Notes under the pieces: generated by a model
The model's database searches: none
Told to the model about the DNA's origin: nothing
The model's input: the letters and a program-made list of their open reading frames with translations, nothing else
Part shown: in pieces, positions 58,496-64,000 of the stretch
Layout: each line of letters starts with the position of its first letter
Position numbering within the stretch: the stretch's first letter is position 1
DNA from: Helcococcus sueciensis DSM 17243
Lineage (GTDB): Bacteria; Bacillota; Clostridia; Tissierellales; Peptoniphilaceae
NCBI RefSeq assembly: GCF_000423145.1
Contig: NZ_AUHK01000006.1
Span: forward strand, 16,128 to 80,127
DNA: 64,000 bases
Direction of reading: 5' to 3'
Translations under genes and position numbers: made by a program

Positions 58496-59066
58496 AAGAA
58501 TATTTGATATTTTAGCAAGCTTACTGGCTATTGTTATCCTCAGTCCTTTTCTTTTAATATTTTCAATTATTTTAAAGTTAGATTCTAAAGGTCCAATACT
58601 TTTCAAACAAAAGAGACTTGGGAAAAATGGTAAAATATTTACCATATATAAGTTTAGAACCATGGTAGTAAATGCTGAAAATATAGGGGATGGTATATCG
58701 ATTAAGTCTGACAAAGATCCAAGAATTACAAAAGTAGGTGGAGTGTATAGAAAAACTTCAATAGATGAATTACCACAATTATTTAATGTTTTACTTGGTG
58801 ATATGAGCTTAGTTGGTCCAAGACCACCTGTAACATATACACCATATGATGGATATGAAAATTATCCAGAATGGGCGAAGAAGAGATTTGAAATGAGACC
58901 AGGAGTCACAGGACTTGCTCAAGTTAAAGTGCGAAATAGTGCAACTTGGGATGAAAGAATAAAAATTGATAATGAGTATATAGATAGATTTAGTTTATGG
59001 CTTGATATTAAAATTCTATTTATGACAGTAGGAAAGGTATTTGGTTCAGATAATATTTACAATTAA
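58482..59066 (+). CDS. pglC: PglC-like initiating phosphoglycosyltransferase
   Basis: A 194-residue monotopic enzyme, the short form without N-terminal membrane domain. A single re-entrant helix (about 8-32) precedes the catalytic KQKRLGKNGKIFTIYKFRTM, the DPRITKVG segment and SLVGPRPPV. It puts a phospho-sugar on undecaprenyl phosphate. The PglF-PglE partners suggest that the sugar is a 4-amino-4,6-dideoxy HexNAc or its acetylated form. It is the only clear sugar transferase in the locus. Confidence 0.9.
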   Translation: MKAIKRIFDILASLLAIVILSPFLLIFSIILKLDSKGPILFKQKRLGKNGKIFTIYKFRTMVVNAENIGDGISIKSDKDPRITKVGGVYRKTSIDELPQLFNVLLGDMSLVGPRPPVTYTPYDGYENYPEWAKKRFEMRPGVTGLAQVKVRNSATWDERIKIDNEYIDRFSLWLDIKILFMTVGKVFGSDNIYN

Positions 59067-59074
59067 GAGGAAAA

Positions 59075-59590
59075 ATGTTAAATCAAGATAATTTAGTGCT
59101 AAGACCTATACTTAGATCCGATTTAGAAAAATTAAATAAATGGAAAAATGATGAAGAAATATTTATGTTTTTAGGAGGAGGATTTAATCCGCAATCTATA
59201 GATCAACAAGCTTTATGGATTGATAAAATCATAAATATTGATGATAAAAACAAAAGATTTATTATTGAAGTTGACAGTGAAGCAATAGGTTTAATCGGAC
59301 TTTATAATATACATAATATTTATCAAAATTGTGAAATAGGAATGTATATCGGAGAAAAAGATTTTCAAGGTAAAGGATATGCGAAAGATGCATGTAATTT
59401 GATAGAAAAATATGCTTTTGAATATCTAAACATGAGAAAAATCAAAATTTTTGTAGTAGATGACAATTCTAAAGCTTTGAAATTTTGGCGTAAATTAGGA
59501 TATAAAATAGTTGGAACTCTTGAAGAAGAAAGATATATAAAAGGACAATTTAGAGATCTTGTAATAATGGAAAAGTTTTTACAAAAATAA
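59075..59590 (+). CDS. GNAT acetyltransferase of the glycan operon
   Basis: A 171-residue GNAT protein. It has NLVLRPILRSDLEKLNKWKND, the acetyl-CoA loop GEKDFQGKGYAKDA, and DDNSKALKFWRKLGYK. The overall order resembles PseH, which acetylates the 4-amino group of a UDP-amino sugar. It follows the sugar transferase and could play the part of PglD, which in the Campylobacter pathway is an unrelated hexapeptide enzyme. An alternative is acetylation of the amino acid part of the glycan. Confidence 0.75.
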   Translation: MLNQDNLVLRPILRSDLEKLNKWKNDEEIFMFLGGGFNPQSIDQQALWIDKIINIDDKNKRFIIEVDSEAIGLIGLYNIHNIYQNCEIGMYIGEKDFQGKGYAKDACNLIEKYAFEYLNMRKIKIFVVDDNSKALKFWRKLGYKIVGTLEEERYIKGQFRDLVIMEKFLQK

Positions 59591-59625
59591 TATAGTTTTT
59601 ACTATATAAATATAAGAAGGTATAA

Positions 59626-60603
59626 ATGATTAATATTTTATTATTAAGCGTAGGAACAAGAAATAAAATAGTTGAATATTTCATGGAAAATATGAGTATT
59701 GATGGTGAAAAGCTAGGGAATATTGTAGTTACAGATGCTAGTGAACTGGCTCCAGCTACATATTTAGCTGATAAACATTATGTAGTACCTAAGATTAATG
59801 AATATGGTTATTTAGATAAAATTTTTGAAATTTGTAAAAAAGAAAAAATTAATGCGATACTGTCATTAATTGATCCAGAACTTAGTGTTATTAGCAAACA
59901 AAAAGAGAAATTTGATAGTATAGGAGTTAAAATAATAGGCTCATCTTTTGAAGTCAATGAAATAACTCTTGATAAATTAGAAATGTATAATTGGCTAAAA
60001 GAACATAATTATAAAACTCCAAAATCATATATTGATTTGAATAAGTTTAAAAATGATTATGAAAATAAAGAAATAGATTTTCCAGTTTTTGTAAAGCCTG
60101 TTAAAGGAAGTGCTTCTATTAATATAAGTAAAGTTGATGATTTAGATACTTTAGAATTTCTATTTGAAAAACAAGATGGATTGATGATTCAAGAATTGAT
60201 GGATGGACAAGAAATAGGTGCAGATGTCTATATTGACTTAATATCTAATGAAATAGTATCTATATTTACAAAGAAAAAGATCTTAATGAGAGCTGGAGAA
60301 ACAGATAAAGCAGTATCATTTAAAGACGAAAAATTATTTGACTTGATTAAAAAATTTGTAAAAGAATTCGGTTTTAAAGGTCAAATAGATATAGATATAT
60401 TTGATATAGATGGGGAGTATTATATATCTGAAGTAAATCCAAGATTTGGTGGTGGATATCCTCACGCTTATGAAGCTGGTGTTAATCATATGAAATTAAT
60501 TATTAATAATTTAAAAGGTCAAGAAAATCCAGTAAATATTGGAAATTACAAAGAAAACATTTATATGATGAAATATAATGAAATAATGATAAAGGAAATA
60601 TAA
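59626..60603 (+). CDS. ATP-grasp ligase, PylC/carbamoyl-phosphate-synthase-like
   Basis: A 325-residue protein. An N-terminal Rossmann-like domain (about 1-110: LLLSVGTRNKIVEYF, LADKHYVVPK) precedes the ATP-grasp core with FPVFVKPVKGSASINI, MIQELMDGQEIGADVYID and the Mg-binding SEVNPRFGGGYPH. Such enzymes make amide or peptide bonds between a carboxylate and an amine with ATP. Its place in a glycan operon suggests amino-acid attachment to a sugar or precursor. The stop overlaps the next ATP-grasp gene by one base. Confidence 0.82.
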   Translation: MINILLLSVGTRNKIVEYFMENMSIDGEKLGNIVVTDASELAPATYLADKHYVVPKINEYGYLDKIFEICKKEKINAILSLIDPELSVISKQKEKFDSIGVKIIGSSFEVNEITLDKLEMYNWLKEHNYKTPKSYIDLNKFKNDYENKEIDFPVFVKPVKGSASINISKVDDLDTLEFLFEKQDGLMIQELMDGQEIGADVYIDLISNEIVSIFTKKKILMRAGETDKAVSFKDEKLFDLIKKFVKEFGFKGQIDIDIFDIDGEYYISEVNPRFGGGYPHAYEAGVNHMKLIINNLKGQENPVNIGNYKENIYMMKYNEIMIKEI

Positions 60604-61694
60604 TGAGAAGTGGTATAAGAAAAAGACTTGATGATTTATATATTTGGATTGAAAATAATTATAGAGCATATAATAGAACAAAACAGGTCAAAAGAACATT
60701 AAAATTAATGGATGGTGGTAATAAGAAAAATGACAATCACTATCAAGAATATTTAGAGTATTGGAAGAAATATGGACAAAAACCAAATAAGAGATGGTTA
60801 AGATTATATGCTAAGGATTCAGAAGAGTTCAATCCTAGATATGTACCAGATAATCTTTGGTTTAGAGATATAATTCCATATTTTTCAAATACAGAATTTA
60901 GAAGACCTTATGAAGATAAGAATATGCATTCTACTATTTTCACTAATGTAGATAGACCTAGAACAATTGTAAAATGTATGGCAGGTTTATATTATGATCC
61001 AGCAGGTAATTTAATTACAAAACAAGAAGGTCTAGAATTATTGAGAAAAGAAACTTCTGCAATTATTAAACCTTCCGTAGATAGTGGAGAGGGAAGATTA
61101 ATTCAGTTTTATGATAAGTCAAAAGAAAGTGAAGATGAATTAAATAAAAAATTAGAAGTTGTGGGAGATAATTTTATTGCACAAGAAATATTAACACAAC
61201 ATGAAAAGATGAAATCATTAAATCCAAATACATTGAATACTATAAGAGTGCTTTCTTTATTATTTAAGGAAGAGGTTCATATATTATCTATAATTGCAAG
61301 AATGGGATCAGGAAGCTCTAGAGTAGATAATGTTTCTGCGGGTGGAATTCAAGTTACTGTAAATCACGATGGAACATTTTCTAAATATGGATTTGATAAG
61401 AAAAGAAATAAATTTGATAAACATCCAGATACTAAAGTGATTTTTGAGGATTTTGCAATTCCAGGATTTGATGAGGTAATCGATAAGGTTAAAGAACAAC
61501 ATGTAAAATTACCACACTTTAAAATTGTAGGTTGGGATTTTGCAATTGGAGAAAAAGGAAATCCAGTATTCATCGAATTTAACAGTTGTCCTGGTAGTAA
61601 TCAAATGACAGGTGGTCCTACTTTTGGTGATATTACTGAAGAAGTATTACAAGAAGTATATATTGACAAGAATTTTGCTAACGCAAGAAATTAG
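60603..61694 (+). CDS. Sugar-transfer-associated ATP-grasp protein (copy 1)
   Basis: A 363-residue member of the ATPgrasp_ST family. An N-terminal helical part (1-120) precedes the core: IIKPSVDSGEGRLIQF, LNTIRVLSLL, IIARMGSGSSRVDNVSAGG and GWDFAIGEKGNPVFIEFNS. The family is named from its links to surface polysaccharide loci, but its reaction is unproven. It should ligate an acid to an amine. It is paired with a paralogue 8 bases downstream, and overlaps the previous ligase by one base (TAATG). Confidence 0.82.
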   Translation: MRSGIRKRLDDLYIWIENNYRAYNRTKQVKRTLKLMDGGNKKNDNHYQEYLEYWKKYGQKPNKRWLRLYAKDSEEFNPRYVPDNLWFRDIIPYFSNTEFRRPYEDKNMHSTIFTNVDRPRTIVKCMAGLYYDPAGNLITKQEGLELLRKETSAIIKPSVDSGEGRLIQFYDKSKESEDELNKKLEVVGDNFIAQEILTQHEKMKSLNPNTLNTIRVLSLLFKEEVHILSIIARMGSGSSRVDNVSAGGIQVTVNHDGTFSKYGFDKKRNKFDKHPDTKVIFEDFAIPGFDEVIDKVKEQHVKLPHFKIVGWDFAIGEKGNPVFIEFNSCPGSNQMTGGPTFGDITEEVLQEVYIDKNFANARN

Positions 61695-61702
61695 GAGTTG
61701 AT

Positions 61703-62680
61703 ATGATTTTAGTGCAAAGATATAAAGAGTTTAAGGATATGTTGTTGAAATCATCAACTAGGCCGTATTCTTCTTTTCAAATATTCAGATTATATATTGA
61801 TTTTCTTTTTAATAGAGCTGTTAGAGGAGTATATTTAATAGACTATATTCAATATAAATTTTATGATAGAAATCTTTTAAGTAGAGAATCTTTTATGGAG
61901 TATCAAAAACTTCATAAACTAATGGATAGAGTAAATAATATTGAGAAAAAAGAATTATTTGATAAAAAACCAATGTTTAATAAAGTATTTGATGAATATT
62001 TAAATAGAAATTGGCTGAATACAAATGATTCTAATTTTGAAGAATTTGTTAATTTTCTAAATAAGAATAAAAAAATTATTGCTAAGCCAGGAATAGGATC
62101 CTTTGGTAAGGGGATAAGTATATTTAATTCAAAAGACATTTTAGAAGGAGATACAAAAAAATATTTTGAAGATTTTAAAAAGCAAGATGTTTTAGTGGAA
62201 GCGGTGTTAGTTCAGCATCCTGATTTATCTAAATTTAATGATACCTCAGTTAATACTTTAAGAATTACAACTTTTATAGATGGCAATGGAAAACCACATG
62301 TAATGAATGCAGTAATTAGAATTGGTAGAAAAGGAAATGTAACTGACAATTTCCACAATCATGGTGTTGCTGCAAAAGTAGACTTAGAAACAGGTGTAGT
62401 GTCTTCTGTAGCAATAGATAAAAATTTTAAGCAATATATTAATCACCCAGATTCAAATGTACAAATAATTGGGTATAAATTTGATAAATGGGATAAAATA
62501 ATGGAAAATAGCTTAAAATTAGCTATGGTTGTTCCTGATGTGAGATATGTAGGTTGGGATATTGCGATTGATGAAAAAGGGGATCCAGTATGTATCGAAG
62601 GAAATTTTGGTGCTGATCCTGATGCAAGTCAAACTACTGATCAAATAGGGAAGTATTTCGATTTTGTTGAAAAATTATAA
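61703..62680 (+). CDS. Sugar-transfer-associated ATP-grasp protein (copy 2)
   Basis: A 325-residue second member of the same family, with IIAKPGIGSFGKGISIF, VNTLRITTFI, VIRIGRKGNVTDNFHNHGVA and VGWDIAIDEKGDPVCIEGNFGAD. It lacks part of the N-terminal region seen in copy 1 and differs in the substrate-facing loops. Two different copies in a row suggest two successive ligations. Another gene starts 8 bases later behind an AAGGAG site. Confidence 0.82.
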   Translation: MILVQRYKEFKDMLLKSSTRPYSSFQIFRLYIDFLFNRAVRGVYLIDYIQYKFYDRNLLSRESFMEYQKLHKLMDRVNNIEKKELFDKKPMFNKVFDEYLNRNWLNTNDSNFEEFVNFLNKNKKIIAKPGIGSFGKGISIFNSKDILEGDTKKYFEDFKKQDVLVEAVLVQHPDLSKFNDTSVNTLRITTFIDGNGKPHVMNAVIRIGRKGNVTDNFHNHGVAAKVDLETGVVSSVAIDKNFKQYINHPDSNVQIIGYKFDKWDKIMENSLKLAMVVPDVRYVGWDIAIDEKGDPVCIEGNFGADPDASQTTDQIGKYFDFVEKL

Positions 62681-62688
62681 GGAGATAT

Positions 62689-63660
62689 ATGAAAACAGTA
62701 GGTTTATTAATTAGTCACAAAAATGGTGAAAAGAGAAGAGCTATTCTTCCAAAAGATATCAAAAAAGTAAATCATCCAGAACTATTATTTTTTGAAAAAG
62801 GATATGGTGAGTTACTTAATATTGAAGATAGCGAATATATAAATGCTGGTGCAAATATTGTTTCAAGAGAAGAAGCTTTACAAAAAGATATTATAGTTGA
62901 TGTAAAATTAGGAGATGCTGATTATATCAAGCAACTAGACCCAGGTAAAATTTTATTTGGCTGGGCTCATGCAGTACAATCTGTAGATTTCACTACTGAT
63001 GTAATAAATGGAAAACATACCTTATATGCTTGGGAAGATTTATATGAGGATGGAAGATATATTTTTTACAAAAATAGAGAAATTGCAGGAGAAGCTGCAA
63101 TGCTTCATGCAATCCCTATGATGGGATTTATGCCTTATGAAGCTAAGTTTGCAATTTTAGGTAATGGACAAACTGCAAAAGGGGTGCAAAGAATATTATA
63201 CGGATTAGGTGCAAAACAAGTTGATATTTATGGCAGAAGATTAGAAACACTTTTCCGTAAAGAGATGTTTAACTACGATGTAATAGTAAATTGTATTTTA
63301 TGGGATACAAACAGAAAAGATAGAATTATTTATAAAGAAGATTTGAAAAAGTTCAAAAAAGGTACTTTTATAGTCGATGTGAGCAGTGATGTAGAATTAG
63401 AAATCGAGACATCTAGACCTACAACAATCGATAATCCAATTTATGAAGTAGATGGTGTAGTTCATTATTCTGTTAATAATACACCAGCATTATTCAGTAT
63501 GACTGTTACTAAAGTTTTATCTGAGAGAATATCTGAACTATTAAATCCATTGATTGAAGAAAAAGATAATGAAATGCTTGAAAGAGCAAAAGAAATTGAG
63601 AGTGGAGAAATAATATTAGAGGATATAAGAAAATATAGAGAAGCTAAAGGCATCAAATAG
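62689..63660 (+). CDS. ceo: CEO-synthase-like opine dehydrogenase of the Ald/PNT fold
   Basis: A 323-residue NAD(P)-dependent enzyme. It matches the Lactococcus N5-(carboxyethyl)ornithine synthase in order and motifs: GEKRRAILPKDIKKV, the GWAHA segment, IFYKNREIAGEAA, the nucleotide loop AILGNGQTAKGVQR, VDVSSDVELEIE, and PIYEVDGVVHYSVNNTPALF. That enzyme joins pyruvate with L-ornithine or L-lysine by reductive amination. It ends a ligase-rich glycan operon, so the product may be a polymer substituent. Alanine or saccharopine dehydrogenase activity is an alternative; the true ald of this genome is at 29630. Confidence 0.72.
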   Translation: MKTVGLLISHKNGEKRRAILPKDIKKVNHPELLFFEKGYGELLNIEDSEYINAGANIVSREEALQKDIIVDVKLGDADYIKQLDPGKILFGWAHAVQSVDFTTDVINGKHTLYAWEDLYEDGRYIFYKNREIAGEAAMLHAIPMMGFMPYEAKFAILGNGQTAKGVQRILYGLGAKQVDIYGRRLETLFRKEMFNYDVIVNCILWDTNRKDRIIYKEDLKKFKKGTFIVDVSSDVELEIETSRPTTIDNPIYEVDGVVHYSVNNTPALFSMTVTKVLSERISELLNPLIEEKDNEMLERAKEIESGEIILEDIRKYREAKGIK

Positions 63661-63787
63661 AAATAAGACTAACTATATGAAGTCAAGTATAAAATAAATA
63701 ACTTTATGAAAGATATACCAAAAGACAATTTAATAAAAATTTGCATGACAAATAAGCCTTAATAAAAGGCTAGTTTAAAAGATGAAG
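63661..63787. other. Gap between the glycan operon and the IS110 element
   Basis: No gene is visible. A small 6-bp hairpin (AGCCTT 63755-63760 with AAGGCT 63766-63771) lies here but lacks a T tract. As the downstream side of an IS110/IS1111 transposase, this stretch may hold one element end; its borders cannot be fixed from one partial copy. Confidence 0.4.
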
Positions 63788-64000
63788 TTAAGTCTGAGGA
63801 ACAAATTGAGTGTTTGTTTTAAGTAATTTAAAAATAACTCTAATTAGCTTTTTAGCAACGTGTGTAAGAGCAACGAAGTGGTGTTTACCTTCCTTTCTCT
63901 TTCTCTGATAATATTCTTTAAAGCAAGGATCTCTCATAGCTACTAACCTAGCAGCATTGAGGAAAGCCCATCTAAGATATGGAGAGCCACGTTTAACCAT
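63788..64000 (-). mobile_element. IS110-family transposase, C-terminal part (runs off the window)
   Basis: The last 70 residues of a DEDD transposase on the minus strand. The start KRGSPYLRWAFLNAARL and the KEYYQRKRKEGKHHFVALTHVAKKLIRVI segment are the typical C-terminal (transposase IS116/IS110/IS902) domain. The ATG at the very edge is an internal Met, since the family needs about 300 more residues upstream. IS110 elements move by RNA-guided recombination with a bridge RNA in a non-coding end. Base use is less AT-biased than in neighbours, in line with transfer. Confidence 0.82.

Noticed and set aside
1..64000. tRNA, rRNA or CRISPR genes anywhere in the window
   Set aside because: No cloverleaf with conserved TTCGAATC-type arm, no rRNA-like block and no spaced repeat array was found by eye; a covariance scan would be decisive.

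Overview
The window is strongly AT-rich, with short intergenic gaps, Shine-Dalgarno-led genes and almost every gene on the plus strand. The set of long-form HPF, DnaD/DnaI, YybS-GdpP-RplI-DnaB order, D-Ala ligase and MurF, monoderm-type O-acyltransferases and an Ami-type peptide importer points to a low-GC Firmicute. I infer an anaerobic coccus of the Tissierellia/Peptoniphilaceae type (Helcococcus, Peptoniphilus, Anaerococcus relatives). No rRNA, tRNA or CRISPR array was seen, so the genus is a guess.

Region by region. 1-6945: the tail of a DUF6198 membrane protein, then a two-component system, an ABC transporter and an LCP glycopolymer transferase, which looks like an envelope-stress module. 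7149-12411: an HtrA-type protease, long HPF and SecA, with a compact DnaA-box-like cluster between htrA and hpf. 12807-17582: a GlcNAc/glucose-type PTS EIICB, a DUF7916 protein, a truncated DUF6198 remnant, a laccase-domain (YfiH/PgeF) protein and a DUF368/PopT lipid-carrier translocase. 17591-22497: prfB with its programmed frameshift, tex and proS. 22784-29474: a five-gene AmiACDEF oligopeptide importer. 29630-34537: alanine dehydrogenase, purine nucleoside phosphorylase and a helicase-nuclease. 34588-43541: yybS-gdpP-rplI-dnaB, a GNAT gene, dnaD, dnaI, a degenerate YjeF-N protein and serS. 43550-49582: murG, two tandem M29 aminopeptidases, ddl and murF.

49659-63660 is an accessory cell-surface glycan locus. 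A minus-strand pair (DHHW/AlgJ-like plus MBOAT O-acyltransferase) diverges from a plus-strand operon: CpsA-like LCP protein, UDP-sugar 4,6-dehydratase, PglE-like aminotransferase, Wzx flippase, PglC-like initiating phosphoglycosyltransferase, GNAT acetyltransferase, three ATP-grasp ligases, and a dehydrogenase resembling N5-(carboxyethyl)ornithine synthase. The locus ends at the 3' part of an IS110-family transposase that runs off the window edge.

The most novel part is the end of the glycan operon. An amino-dideoxy sugar made and lipid-linked by the first genes could be decorated by three ATP-grasp ligases with amino acids or with an opine-type carboxyethyl amino acid made by the last gene. 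No ordinary glycosyltransferase or Wzy polymerase is visible in this stretch. That function is inferred from gene content only.
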